A stretch of DNA of 64,000 nucleotides from Winogradskyella schleiferi. Lineage in GTDB: Bacteria; Bacteroidota; Bacteroidia; Flavobacteriales; Flavobacteriaceae. Both the position numbers and the translations under genes were made by a program. The DNA is taken from contig NZ_CP053351.1 of assembly GCF_013394655.1 (NCBI RefSeq), positions 3,822,001 through 3,886,000 of the forward strand, written 5' to 3'. The notes below the pieces were generated by a model that was not told where the DNA came from, did not search any database, and saw only the letters and a list, made by a program, of their open reading frames with translations. Below are positions 29,101 to 38,244 of this stretch, piece after piece (within the stretch, counting starts at the first letter, position 1; every line of letters starts with the position of its first letter).

Positions 29101-31244
29101 CGGATTTTAAAATCACTAAAAACAATCAAACCATTGAAATTACGGATAAATTGCCCAACTTTTCAAAGCAACATATAGCTGTTGAGTTTGCTAATTTTGA
29201 AATCAATGAGGTCTTCAATTATTTGAATCCTGAATCTGAAATAGCATCAGGAAAACTCAATGGCAGTTTTATTCTCGAAGATCCTTTTACAAACACGGGT
29301 CTTGTTGCAGATTTAAGTATTGAAAAATTCAATGTTCTCAACACAGATTTAGGCATATTGAGCGTCAATGGAAACTCTCTTGGAGAAGGTAGTTATGCCT
29401 TTAACGCAGGATTAAAAGGAGGTGATATCGATTTTGATTTGGTTGGCGATTATATGGTCAATAATAACATAACCAATCTCGATTTGAATTTAGATATCAA
29501 CACCTTTAAAATGAAAGCGCTCAACACCCTTTCGTTAGGTGAAATAAAAGAGACAGATGGGAGTTTTTCTGGTGCTTTTAAGGTTACAGGCACCACTACT
29601 GACCCACAATATAATGGTTCAGTAACGTTTAATAATGCGGATTTCAATATCGTAAAACTGAATACAAAATTCACGATGGCCAATGAAACGCTAAACATCA
29701 ATAACGATGGCCTCTCCATGTCCAATTTTACCATAAGCGACGAGAACAATAATAATCTGATCTTATCTGGTGACATAGGTACCGAAAGTTTTATTAATCC
29801 AACATTTAATTTAAAGGTACAGGCAAAAAATTTCCAAGTACTAAATGCCACACAAGAAGATAATGAAGAATTTTACGGAAAAGTGACCTTTGACGCCAAT
29901 GCCACTCTTACTGGTGATTTACAAATACCAAAATTAAGCGCTAAATTGACTTTAGGTTCTAAAACTGACCTTACCTATGTATTACCTTCAAGTCTCGCTA
30001 GTGTTGAGGAACGGGATGGTGTCGTTGTTTTTGTCAATCGTGAAAATCCTGATGCCATTCTTACACAAACCGAAGAACAAACGGCAACCATTAAAGGTTT
30101 TGATATTTCAACACAGATTAAAGTTGGGAAAGAAGCCGCAGTTACCATTATTATAGATGAAGAAACTGGTGATAATTTCAGGGTTTCAGGAGAGGGCGAT
30201 TTCATATTTACTATGGTACCAAACGGACGCATTACACTTACAGGTGGTTATGAAATATCAGATGGCCATTATGAACTTAATCTTTATAATCTGGTCAACA
30301 GAAAATTTTTAATTGCACCTGGAAGTCGCGTGACATGGTCTGGAGATCCATTTGATGCGAAATTGGATGTCCGCGCCATTTACAATTTAGAAACTTCGGC
30401 TTCAGCACTTATGGCACCCCAAATTTCTGGAGCAGATCCATCCGTGAAAAGTAAATACAGACAGGTTTTACCGTTTAAAGTATATCTTAATATTGATGGC
30501 GAATTATTACAACCTAAAATCTCTTTTGCTTTGGATATGCCGGAAGAAGAACAAGGTGCCATTGGTGGCCAAGTTTATGGGAGAGTACAACAAGTTAACT
30601 CACAAGAAGGTGAACTTAACCGACAAGTGTTTTCATTATTAGTGCTTAACCGTTTTTACCCAGAACCCGGAAGTGACGGAAGTACTGGAGGATTCGCAAC
30701 CATTGCTAGAGACAACCTTAACGATGCCGTTTCTGAACAACTAAATGCATTTTCAGATAAAATATTAGGCAACACAGGTATTGAGCTCGATTTTGGACTT
30801 GATAGTTATACGGATTACCAAGGAGATACGCCAACCAACCGAACACAATTGGATGTCGCAGCCCAAAAGAAACTTTTTAATGATAGATTAACGGTAAGAG
30901 TTGGTAGTGAAGTTGACATTGAAGGTAGTGGTTCTACAGAAGAAGAAACACCATTAATTGGTAATGTGAGTTTAGAATACACCCTTTCTGAGGATGGAAG
31001 ATACCGACTAAAAGGTTTCAGAAAAAGTGAATTTGAAAACGTAATTGATGGCCAAACCATTGTAAGTGGAATAGCCCTTATTTTTACACAGGAATTCAAC
31101 CAATTTAACGAACTTTGGGATGCTATTTTCCGTTCACAAAATGAGAAAGAAGAAAAACTGGAAGCTGATAAAAAAGCAGCTGAGGAAAAACTAAAAGCCA
31201 AAGAAGAAGCAACAGATAAAAGCATTGAACAGAAAAAGAATTAA
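26148..31244 (+). CDS. tamB: Translocation and assembly module protein TamB
   Basis: A very large (1698-residue) envelope protein anchored by one membrane helix (residues 20-42) and spanning the periplasm as a long beta-strand groove; the family is tied to outer-membrane protein assembly and phospholipid transport. The middle shows AsmA-like repeated strands. The C-terminal TamB/DUF490 domain covers about 1250-1660, with GGYEISDGHYELNLYNL and LGLDSYTDY-like segments. A Lys/Glu-rich tail follows. The TTG at 26148 is the only start that keeps the membrane anchor; the first internal Met is after residue 100. tamL begins three bases after the stop. Confidence 0.93.
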   Translation: MDSTENIEPKTSKKRDYRWIRRTLRVLLGILIFLFLVILFVRSPWGQSIIVDKVVNYISNKTNTKVDIEKLFITFDGDVQLDGLYLEDKKGDTLVYSKSLEANIPLWKMIRGEAVGVDALDWDGLRVNIIRKDSIEGYNFQFLIDAFAATDSTTVATDTTSTPLNLVLGNLNFNNFDIIFDDVVAGIDSRFKIGNLEADMETTNVEDMVFKASTINLSDANIKFIQKPVAIDSTASDVPLPKFSFDNLSLNNVVAYYESQPDRIIADVDISEFATEVPIINLEASDFNLKKITLKNSRISLTTEADINGLTQKLEEIKDDAKSDINKFEWPQIKLNVSEIDFENNQFDYRVGNAESESDVFNPNAISLSNLTLQAKDILLENKKATLNLAQLKFNEISGFNLKQLAVNFKATDQNMRLEDLKFQLNDNAISGYAHLDYQSLSQLMATPETTKVKLNLPAFRLSLSELFKFQPDLKNNEYLKKISEKPFKGYLNASGTLASINLTKAEVNWGKSTQISATGSIQNVTNPETLQFNIPQFSAKTKRSDLIQFVSEKDLGVSLPNDVQLAGNFNGSPDDISAKAKLTTTQGIATIDGNFKNANTIAYDATLTIEDYKVNELLNNPQFGALSLTIDSKGSGKTINTLDASLDATVSKFQLNDYAIKDLNIKGNIKDGSGNVISKYKDENLNVNLDAFVVLDSVAPEATLELNVIGANLQALGLMGRNVKTGMNIYVDFKGNSESYDVSAIVNDGVVVYDNRTYLLGSLKALAHVRTDTSSVSLSNKMIDLDLKSNADPATFSNALRRHVSSYFYRDEKLPDSITQFVNLKLEGKVSESPLLNDVFLVNVKDLDTIDISIDFNEKARKLKANITAPHINYSGNELDSLAFSMNTDKDNFKFNLGFKNITAGPLDIPKTIITGNQTNNELSLNFLGFHDDEKLMNVNTKITGNRERLQFSVNPDSLILNKEKWMIPSSNEIVYEDENLEFTDFKITKNNQTIEITDKLPNFSKQHIAVEFANFEINEVFNYLNPESEIASGKLNGSFILEDPFTNTGLVADLSIEKFNVLNTDLGILSVNGNSLGEGSYAFNAGLKGGDIDFDLVGDYMVNNNITNLDLNLDINTFKMKALNTLSLGEIKETDGSFSGAFKVTGTTTDPQYNGSVTFNNADFNIVKLNTKFTMANETLNINNDGLSMSNFTISDENNNNLILSGDIGTESFINPTFNLKVQAKNFQVLNATQEDNEEFYGKVTFDANATLTGDLQIPKLSAKLTLGSKTDLTYVLPSSLASVEERDGVVVFVNRENPDAILTQTEEQTATIKGFDISTQIKVGKEAAVTIIIDEETGDNFRVSGEGDFIFTMVPNGRITLTGGYEISDGHYELNLYNLVNRKFLIAPGSRVTWSGDPFDAKLDVRAIYNLETSASALMAPQISGADPSVKSKYRQVLPFKVYLNIDGELLQPKISFALDMPEEEQGAIGGQVYGRVQQVNSQEGELNRQVFSLLVLNRFYPEPGSDGSTGGFATIARDNLNDAVSEQLNAFSDKILGNTGIELDFGLDSYTDYQGDTPTNRTQLDVAAQKKLFNDRLTVRVGSEVDIEGSGSTEEETPLIGNVSLEYTLSEDGRYRLKGFRKSEFENVIDGQTIVSGIALIFTQEFNQFNELWDAIFRSQNEKEEKLEADKKAAEEKLKAKEEATDKSIEQKKN

Positions 31245-31247
31245 AAC

Positions 31248-33548
31248 TTGAACTTAAAAACGAAATACATAACCATCATCTCCATTATAGGACTGTTTTT
31301 ATACTCATGTAGCATTAGAAAATACATTCCTGAAAACGAACGTTTATACACAGGCGCCACGATAGAGATTGATGCAGATTCCACGGTTCAGAATCTTGAA
31401 GATTTAAAAAGCGAATTGGAAACGGTTTTACGCCCAGAGCCGAATTCAAAATTCTTGGGCGTGCGTCCAGGTTTGTATTTTTATTACAAAAACCAAAAAG
31501 AGAAACCAGGATTTATTAACCGCTGGTTATTCAAACAAGTAGGCGAAAAACCAGTGTATCAATCAGATGTGGAAACTTTTGAAGTTGAAGAGATTTTGCG
31601 CAACAGGTTAGAAAACAACGGCTTTTTTTACAGTACGGCAAGCTCTTCATTTGAAGAAAAGGAAATAGAAGCCTCTGCGACTTATAATTTAAAAGTTCCC
31701 AAACCTTATACGATGGCTAGCTTCCAGTTGGATTCGATGCCATTACCAATTGAAAACGATGTAAAACAGGTAACAAACAACGCGGCTTTTCAAGAGACAA
31801 AGCGTTTCGATTTATCCAATATGAAACTGGAACGCCAACGTATAGATTCAGAATTAAAGAAAAAAGGTTATTACAATTTCAATCCTGATTTTTTCATTTT
31901 TCAAGCAGACACCAATCAGTACAATAACAAACGGTTTGATTTGTTCTTGAAGTTAAAAGCCGAAGTCCCTAAAAAAGCCTTAGTGCCTTATATTATAAAA
32001 CAGGTCAATATTTACCCTAATCATGACCTGCAAGATTCCACACGGGCAACACCAGAACGTTTTAATGAGAAAAATTATATTCAGGATTCGTTGTTTTTCA
32101 AGCCAAAATATCTCGATAAGTTTATTACTTTAGAAGAAGAAGAATTCTACAATCCACAAACTTCAAAAAACACAGCGAGACGTTTATCCACCATTGGTGC
32201 TTATAAATATGTAAACATTCAATATAAAGAAATCGATTCGGCCTTAACGGATAGTTTAGGGGCTTTGGAAGCCAATATTTTCTTATCACCATTGACCAAA
32301 CGTGCTTTGAGGACCGAACTACAAGCAGTTACAAAATCCAACAATTTTACAGGTCCAAATTTGGCATTGACCTATAGCAACAGAAACCTTTTTAAAGGTG
32401 GTGAAACGCTTAACCTTAGTACTAATGTTGGTTACGAAACACAATTTGGAAGTGGAGAAAACGCAGGATTGAGCAGCTTGGAAGTAGGACTGAAAGGCGA
32501 ACTCATTTTTCCAAGGGTAATTTCGCCTTTTAATATCAACGACGATTTTTTCGAGTATTCCATTCCCAAGACCAAGACCAGTTTGGGCGTTACATTCTTA
32601 AACCGAAGCAAATTATATTCCCTACTTTCCGGAAATGCGCTATTTGGCTATGTATGGAATGCCAATCGTTACATCACTTATGAGCTCAACCCGATCTCAG
32701 TTAACTATACAAGCTTATCGAATACAACTGAAGAGTTTCAGGAAATTTTAGATGACAATCCCTTTTTACAACGCAGTTTTGACCAACAGTTTATTTCAGG
32801 ATTGACATTTTCATTCACATATAATGGCATGGTCGATGCCAAAGATCCTAACCAGTTTTATGTAAATTCCACCTTAGATGTCGCTGGAAACTCAATTAGT
32901 CTTTTCGGACAAGAAAAAAACGCAGGAGAACCCAAGGAGTTTTTAGGTTTAGAATATGCCCAATATGCCAAAGCGGATATTGATGCCAGATTTCATCTAA
33001 ATTTCGGAAAAAACAGAGAACAAACTATAGCGACAAGACTATTTGCTGGTTACGGGTTAGCTTATGGTAATTCTGATGTGATTCCGTTTGTAAAGCAATA
33101 TTTTTCTGGAGGACCCTATAGCGTGAGAGCTTTTAGGATTCGTTCATTGGGACCAGGAACTTACGATGAGGATGCCGATCCAGATAGTGATGGAACGTTC
33201 TTTGACCAAACTGGAAACATACGACTAGAAGCCAATATAGAATACCGTTTTCCTATTTTTTCGTTTTTTAAGGGTGCTGTTTTTGCTGACGCAGGAAATG
33301 TTTGGAACTCCGTAGCAAATCCGACTTTTGAGGATGAAGATGGTACTGCACCAGATAAATTTACATCCAATTTTATAAACGAATTAGGGATGGGAGCAGG
33401 TTTTGGATTACGAGTAGATGTGCAAGGTTTCGTTATTCGGTTTGATTTGGCCGCACCTTTTCATGACCCATCATTGCCGGAAGGACAACGTTGGGATTTT
33501 AAAGCTGATGAACCTGTGCTGAACTTTGCCATTGGATATTCGTTTTAA
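31248..33548 (+). CDS. tamL: Translocation and assembly module lipoprotein TamL
   Basis: The Bacteroidota counterpart of TamA, an Omp85-family outer-membrane protein carrying a lipid anchor. The lipobox is LYSC with Cys21 as the lipidation site. Residues about 30-330 should form POTRA domains and the remainder a 16-stranded barrel ending in the C-terminal signature FAIGYSF. GGPYSVRAFRIRSLGPG near residue 630 corresponds to the conserved Omp85 (V/I)RG(Y/F) loop in modified form. The start is TTG at 31248, required to retain the signal peptide. It is coupled to tamB, its presumed partner across the periplasm. Confidence 0.93.
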   Translation: MNLKTKYITIISIIGLFLYSCSIRKYIPENERLYTGATIEIDADSTVQNLEDLKSELETVLRPEPNSKFLGVRPGLYFYYKNQKEKPGFINRWLFKQVGEKPVYQSDVETFEVEEILRNRLENNGFFYSTASSSFEEKEIEASATYNLKVPKPYTMASFQLDSMPLPIENDVKQVTNNAAFQETKRFDLSNMKLERQRIDSELKKKGYYNFNPDFFIFQADTNQYNNKRFDLFLKLKAEVPKKALVPYIIKQVNIYPNHDLQDSTRATPERFNEKNYIQDSLFFKPKYLDKFITLEEEEFYNPQTSKNTARRLSTIGAYKYVNIQYKEIDSALTDSLGALEANIFLSPLTKRALRTELQAVTKSNNFTGPNLALTYSNRNLFKGGETLNLSTNVGYETQFGSGENAGLSSLEVGLKGELIFPRVISPFNINDDFFEYSIPKTKTSLGVTFLNRSKLYSLLSGNALFGYVWNANRYITYELNPISVNYTSLSNTTEEFQEILDDNPFLQRSFDQQFISGLTFSFTYNGMVDAKDPNQFYVNSTLDVAGNSISLFGQEKNAGEPKEFLGLEYAQYAKADIDARFHLNFGKNREQTIATRLFAGYGLAYGNSDVIPFVKQYFSGGPYSVRAFRIRSLGPGTYDEDADPDSDGTFFDQTGNIRLEANIEYRFPIFSFFKGAVFADAGNVWNSVANPTFEDEDGTAPDKFTSNFINELGMGAGFGLRVDVQGFVIRFDLAAPFHDPSLPEGQRWDFKADEPVLNFAIGYSF

Positions 33549-33663
33549 TATCGCCTGTATGGTTGAGCATTGGTTGAAATATAACATATTTTATTGAAAG
33601 CACCTTGCAAGGCAAGTCAACAGCTAATTATGCAACAAACTTTTCAAATAGACTAACTCTTTT

Positions 33664-33701
33664 ATTTTGATTGAATTTAATACCTTTATTGAAATCAAAA
33701 T
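33664..33701. promoter_or_regulatory. Inverted repeat upstream of guaD
   Basis: ATTTTGATT (33664-33672) and AATCAAAAT (33693-33701) stand 20 bases apart, ending 24 bases before the guaD start. It could bind a dimeric regulator of the purine genes. Nothing else was identified in 33549-33725. Confidence 0.35.
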
Positions 33702-33725
33702 TTAAAAAATAGACACTAATTATAC

Positions 33726-34199
33726 ATGACAGATAAAGAAAAATACATGCAAGAAGCAGTCAATGCTGCACTAAAAGGATTGAATAATAACGAAGGTGGT
33801 CCATTTGGCTGTGTGATTGTAAAGGACGGAGAAATTGTAGGACGAGGCAACAACAAGGTCACTTCAACCAACGATCCCACTGCACATGGTGAGGTCATGG
33901 CAATCCGCGATGCCTGCAAAAATCTCAATAGCTTTCAATTAGATGGATGTGAGTTATATACATCGTGCGAACCTTGTCCTATGTGTTTGGGAGCCATATA
34001 TTGGTCTAGAGTAGATAAGGTTTACTATGGAAGTACCCAAGTTGATGCCGCCAATATTGGCTTCGATGATCAATTTATTTATGATGAAATTCCTTTGCCG
34101 TATGCGGAGCGAAAAATTCCATTTTTACAATTGGCACATGAAATTGCTTTGGAGCCTTTTCAAGAATGGAGTAAGAAAGAAGATAAGACTGAGTATTGA
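33726..34199 (+). CDS. guaD: Guanine deaminase
   Basis: Hydrolyses guanine to xanthine and ammonia. It is a 157-residue cytidine-deaminase-fold enzyme with the zinc motifs TAHGEVMAI and SCEPCPMCLGAI. The segments GGPFGCVIV, TSTNDPTAH and GFDDQFIYDEI and the C-terminus EPFQEWSKKE are close to Bacillus GuaD, which uses a swapped C-terminal segment to close the active site. This favours guanine deaminase over the tRNA adenosine deaminase TadA. The xanthine dehydrogenase genes follow and would oxidise its product. Confidence 0.92.
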   Translation: MTDKEKYMQEAVNAALKGLNNNEGGPFGCVIVKDGEIVGRGNNKVTSTNDPTAHGEVMAIRDACKNLNSFQLDGCELYTSCEPCPMCLGAIYWSRVDKVYYGSTQVDAANIGFDDQFIYDEIPLPYAERKIPFLQLAHEIALEPFQEWSKKEDKTEY

Positions 34200-34320
34200 A
34201 TTAATATTTATTAATTCAGATGTAATAGCAAACAAATCTAGAGATAATATTTCTTTCTTTTCAATACTTATCAACTGAACAAAACTAGGAATAAGCGAAG
34301 AGAAAGCAAAAATGCAAGTC

Positions 34321-34354
34321 CTAATTTCCGATAACGTCGGAACAATGAAATTAG
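34321..34354. repeat. Nested hairpin between guaD and xdhA
   Basis: CTAATTTC (34321-34328) pairs with GAAATTAG (34347-34354), and TCCGA with TCGGA can form an alternative inner stem. It lies about 20 bases before xdhA. The rest of this 176-base gap shows nothing recognisable. Confidence 0.45.
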
Positions 34355-34375
34355 ACGAAAAAAATAATAAAAAAA

Positions 34376-35791
34376 TTGATAACCTTCATCCTAAACAACA
34401 AAACCATAAAAACATCAGAAAATTCTGGAATGACCTTATTGGATTTTGTGCGTTACCAACAACGCCTCACAGGAACCAAAATTGGTTGTCGTGAAGGCGA
34501 TTGTGGTGCTTGTACAGTTTTAGTGGGTACATTAAAAGCGAACGGGATTATAGAATATCAAAGCATTACTTCTTGTATTTCGCCATTGGGAAATGCACAT
34601 GGCAAACATATTGTGACCGTTGAAGGCACCAATTTAAAAACCAAATTAACCGCAGCGCAAGAAGCTATGAAAGCCAATTACGCCACACAATGCGGATTTT
34701 GCACACCAGGTTTTGTAGTCGCATTAACTGGTTTTGCCTTATCGAATTCCGAGAAGAATTACAGCAACGCTTTAGATGCCATTAGCGGAAATATTTGTAG
34801 ATGTACAGGCTATAAATCGATTGAAAGAGCAGCGCATCAATTGGTTGAGAATTTGGAGGGACATAAGGATTTTCAGTCCTTTGGTTGGTTGATTGATAAT
34901 GGCTTTATTCCAGAGTATTTTGAAACTATTCCTGAACGAGTGAAAGATTTAGAACGTAAAGATTTAAGCCAACCCAAAGGAAAATATGTTTCAGGTGGAA
35001 CGGATTTATACGTTCAACAAGCTGATAATCTCATCGCTAATTCAGTCCATCTTATTGCTGAAAAAGAGTATTTAAAAGGTATTACAATTGAAAATGAGAT
35101 ATGCACGATTGGGACAAACTCAACCGTCTCCGATTTATGGAACCATTCTGAATTGAACAGCTATTTTCCAAATCTCAAAAAGCATCTAAAGCTAGTGTCT
35201 TCAGAGCAAATTAGAAATATGGCTTCCTTTGGTGGCAACTTAGTCAATGCGTCGCCAATTGGCGATATGACGATTTTCTTTTTAGCTTTAAATAGTGACA
35301 TTACAATCATTGACAAGAACCAAAACGAAAGAACGGTTGCACTTAAAAATTTCTATCAAGATTATAAAAAATTCGATTTAAGCGAAGGCGAACTTATCCA
35401 AGATATCAAGTTCAAATTACCAACAAATCAATCCTATTTCAATTTTGAAAAAGTCTGTAAGCGTACCCATTTAGATATTGCCAGTGTCAATTCTGCCATT
35501 CATATTTCTATAGAAAATAATACCATTTCGGAAGCACATGTGGCTGTTGGAGGTGTTGCTGCAATTCCGAAGTATTTACATAAAACTTCAAAATTTTTAA
35601 TAGGAAAATCATTGACTTCTGAAATCATATTGGAAGCCAATGACAGCCTTCAAAATGAAATTTCACCAATTAGCGATGTTCGCGGTACAAGCGATTATAA
35701 ACGGTTGTTGGCAAGACAATTATTCTTTGCGCATTTTACGGAATTATTTCCAGAGCAATTCACTTTAAACCACTTTGTTCAACATGCATAA
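34376..35791 (+). CDS. xdhA: Xanthine dehydrogenase, iron-sulfur/FAD subunit
   Basis: The electron-transfer subunit of xanthine dehydrogenase. Two 2Fe-2S sites are visible: Cys38, 43, 46 and 67 (CREGDCGAC) and Cys106, 109, 141 and 143 (CGFC and CRC). The FAD-binding domain follows from about residue 200 (KYVSGGTDLYVQ; SFGGNLVNASPIGD) and the C-terminal CO-dehydrogenase flavoprotein-like domain after it. At 471 residues it has the fused small-subunit length. The TTG at 34376 is the start because ITFILNNKTI is the normal N-terminus and no ATG is available. It overlaps xdhB by eight bases. Confidence 0.93.
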   Translation: MITFILNNKTIKTSENSGMTLLDFVRYQQRLTGTKIGCREGDCGACTVLVGTLKANGIIEYQSITSCISPLGNAHGKHIVTVEGTNLKTKLTAAQEAMKANYATQCGFCTPGFVVALTGFALSNSEKNYSNALDAISGNICRCTGYKSIERAAHQLVENLEGHKDFQSFGWLIDNGFIPEYFETIPERVKDLERKDLSQPKGKYVSGGTDLYVQQADNLIANSVHLIAEKEYLKGITIENEICTIGTNSTVSDLWNHSELNSYFPNLKKHLKLVSSEQIRNMASFGGNLVNASPIGDMTIFFLALNSDITIIDKNQNERTVALKNFYQDYKKFDLSEGELIQDIKFKLPTNQSYFNFEKVCKRTHLDIASVNSAIHISIENNTISEAHVAVGGVAAIPKYLHKTSKFLIGKSLTSEIILEANDSLQNEISPISDVRGTSDYKRLLARQLFFAHFTELFPEQFTLNHFVQHA

Positions 35792-38108
35792 AAACAAATC
35801 AAAAAACACGTTGAATTCTGAATTGGATGCGGTTTCAAAATCCCTCAAAAAAAGCATTAAAAACAGGGATTCTTACACGCACGTTCGTGGCGAATCTCTC
35901 TATGTTGACGATGTAAATATTAGACAAGGCACCTTTCACGCTGTGGTTTTTGATTCGCCAAAAGCTCATGGAAAAATAAAAAGCATCGATTATTCCAAAG
36001 CCGAAGCTTTGGAAGGTGTGCAACGTATTTTTACTTATAAAGATATTCCTGGCAAAAATGAAATTGGTGGTATCATTGCAGATGAACCATTATTTGCAGA
36101 AGACGAAGTCCATTTTTGGGGTATGCCTATTGCTTTGATTGTTGCAGAAACCGAATTTATTGCCAGAAAAGCAAGAGAATTGATAGACATCGACATCGAA
36201 GAACTCCCTGTGATTACTACTGCCAAAGATGCCAAAGCCAAAGGCAGTTTAATTAACAAACCACGTTCATTTTCCTTAGGTGATGCAGAAGAGGCGTTTA
36301 AGAATTGCGATTATATTTTTGAAGGCGAAACCTTTTCAAACGGACAGGAACATTTATACATCGAATCGCAAGGTGCTTACGCTGAACCGATGGAAAATGG
36401 CCATATAAAAATCACCTCGTCAACACAAGGGCCAACCGCTGTACAAGCTACAACGGCCAGAGTTTTGGGTGTTGCGATGCACAAAATTGAAGTAGATGTC
36501 ACACGTCTTGGTGGTGGTTTTGGCGGCAAAGAAGACCAAGCAACACCTTGGGCTGTGATGGCTGCTCTAGCAACGTTTCATCTCAATCAATCCGTAAAAT
36601 TAGTATTGAACCGTCACGACGATTTACGCATGACAGGCAAACGCCATCCTTATGAAAGCACCTATAAAATCGGCTTATCCAAAGACTTAAAAATATTGGC
36701 TTATCAAGCTGAATTTCTACAAAATGCGGGTGCTGCAGCCGACTTGTCTCCTGCCGTTGCTGAGCGAACCTTATTCCACGCCACAAATAGTTACTTTGTT
36801 CCCAATGTGAACGTTTCCGTAGCAAGTTGTAAAACCAATTTACCACCGAACACCGCTTTTCGAGGTTTTGGTGGTCCGCAAGGGATGTTCGTTATTGAGT
36901 CTGCCATAGCAAAGGCAGCTCATGAAATAGGTGTGAGTCCAAGACAGATTCAAGAAGCAAATTTATTGGGTGAAAATGATAGTTTTTCTTATGGACAAAT
37001 TGCCAAATTGGTAGAGGCCAAAAATTCATGGCATTCGGCTAAAGATGTATTTGATATTGAAACCTTAGAACAAGAGGTTGAAAATTTCAATAAAACTAAC
37101 TCAAGCTTTAAAAAAGGCATTGCTTTTATGCCAATTTGCTTTGGCATTTCATTTACCAACACACCAATGAACCATGCACGTGCCTTAGTTCATATTTATT
37201 TGGATGGCAGCGTTGGGATTAGCACAGCTGCTGTAGAAATGGGACAAGGCGTCAATACCAAAATGATGCAAATTGCGGCCGATGTATTTTCGATTCCTAT
37301 TGAAAAAATTAAGATTGAAACGACTAATACCACTCGTGTCGCCAACACCTCGCCTTCTGCTGCTAGTTCTACTGCCGATTTAAATGGAAAAGCGACTTTA
37401 AAAGCCTGCAAGGCACTTTTGGAACGCTTGAAAAAAGTTGCGAAAGAAGAATTAAAAACTAAAAATGAGGATATCACTTTACGGTATGAATTTGTCCATA
37501 TCAATAATAAAAAATCGGAATTGTCTTGGACAGAACTCATCAGTAAAGCCATGTTGAAACGTGTGGCTTTAACTGAAAACGCACACTATGCCACACCAGA
37601 AATCCATTTTGATAAAACCAAGGAAAAAGGCCATCCGTTTGCTTATCATGTTTACGGAACTTCCATCATTACAACCACAGTAGATTGTATGCGTGGCACT
37701 TATGAATTTGATTCGGTAAAAATCGTTCATGATTATGGTAAAAGTATGAGTGAAGGCATTGATTTAGGTCAGGTTGAAGGAGCTTTGGTTCAAGGTATTG
37801 GTTGGATGACGATGGAAGAAATAGCCTATAATCACGAGGGAAAATTATTATCCAATGCTTTATCGACTTATAAAATCCCTGATATTTTTTCAGTTCCAAA
37901 ACGTGTAGAAACCTTACCCTTACAAACCAAAGGTCATAACTTGGCCATTTTAAAATCGAAAGCCGTTGGTGAGCCACCTTTAATGTATGGTATTGGCGCT
38001 TATTTTGCGATTCAGAATGCCATAAAAGCTTTTAATCCTAAATATGATATGAAGTTTCATGCACCAATGACACCTGAGAAGGTTTTGATGGGATTGTATG
38101 GGAAATAA
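35784..38108 (+). CDS. xdhB: Xanthine dehydrogenase, molybdopterin subunit
   Basis: The catalytic subunit, which hydroxylates hypoxanthine and xanthine at a molybdenum centre, giving urate. It has 774 residues from the ATG at 35784; a TTG nine bases upstream is less likely. Motifs include GGGFGGKEDQ and RGFGGPQG around the cofactor, EMGQGVNTK, and GEPPL with the catalytic base Glu near the C-terminus. Aromatic CODH-type domains match xanthine rather than aldehyde oxidase in context. XdhC, the maturation factor, is encoded on the opposite strand 900 bases downstream. Confidence 0.94.
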   Translation: MHKNKSKNTLNSELDAVSKSLKKSIKNRDSYTHVRGESLYVDDVNIRQGTFHAVVFDSPKAHGKIKSIDYSKAEALEGVQRIFTYKDIPGKNEIGGIIADEPLFAEDEVHFWGMPIALIVAETEFIARKARELIDIDIEELPVITTAKDAKAKGSLINKPRSFSLGDAEEAFKNCDYIFEGETFSNGQEHLYIESQGAYAEPMENGHIKITSSTQGPTAVQATTARVLGVAMHKIEVDVTRLGGGFGGKEDQATPWAVMAALATFHLNQSVKLVLNRHDDLRMTGKRHPYESTYKIGLSKDLKILAYQAEFLQNAGAAADLSPAVAERTLFHATNSYFVPNVNVSVASCKTNLPPNTAFRGFGGPQGMFVIESAIAKAAHEIGVSPRQIQEANLLGENDSFSYGQIAKLVEAKNSWHSAKDVFDIETLEQEVENFNKTNSSFKKGIAFMPICFGISFTNTPMNHARALVHIYLDGSVGISTAAVEMGQGVNTKMMQIAADVFSIPIEKIKIETTNTTRVANTSPSAASSTADLNGKATLKACKALLERLKKVAKEELKTKNEDITLRYEFVHINNKKSELSWTELISKAMLKRVALTENAHYATPEIHFDKTKEKGHPFAYHVYGTSIITTTVDCMRGTYEFDSVKIVHDYGKSMSEGIDLGQVEGALVQGIGWMTMEEIAYNHEGKLLSNALSTYKIPDIFSVPKRVETLPLQTKGHNLAILKSKAVGEPPLMYGIGAYFAIQNAIKAFNPKYDMKFHAPMTPEKVLMGLYGK

Positions 38109-38110
38109 GA

Positions 38111-38237
38111 ACACAGATGACGCAGATTTATATGATTTATGCGGATAAAAAATAGAACGCTGATGAGGCAGATTGTTATGATTTTCGCAGATAAAGAAAT
38201 CATATTTAATCTTAAAAAATCAGCGTCATCAGCGTTC
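38111..38237. repeat. Repeat cluster after xdhB
   Basis: Two direct repeats, each with GATGA, GCAGATT, TATGATTT and GATAAA in the same order (38114-38151 and 38159-38196), are followed by an inverted segment: GAACGCTGATGA (38155-38166) pairs with TCATCAGCGTTC (38226-38237). The unit resembles dispersed intergenic repeats rather than a terminator. Confidence 0.65.
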
Positions 38238-38244
38238 AAAAAAA

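Noticed and set aside
30815..31225. 136-residue Ser-rich open frame antisense to tamB
   Set aside because: It is a shadow of the Glu/Lys-rich coding sequence on the plus strand and has no start context or similarity.
34312..34494. Small frame overlapping the start of xdhA
   Set aside because: It runs through a hairpin and then out of frame through the xdhA 2Fe-2S coding region.
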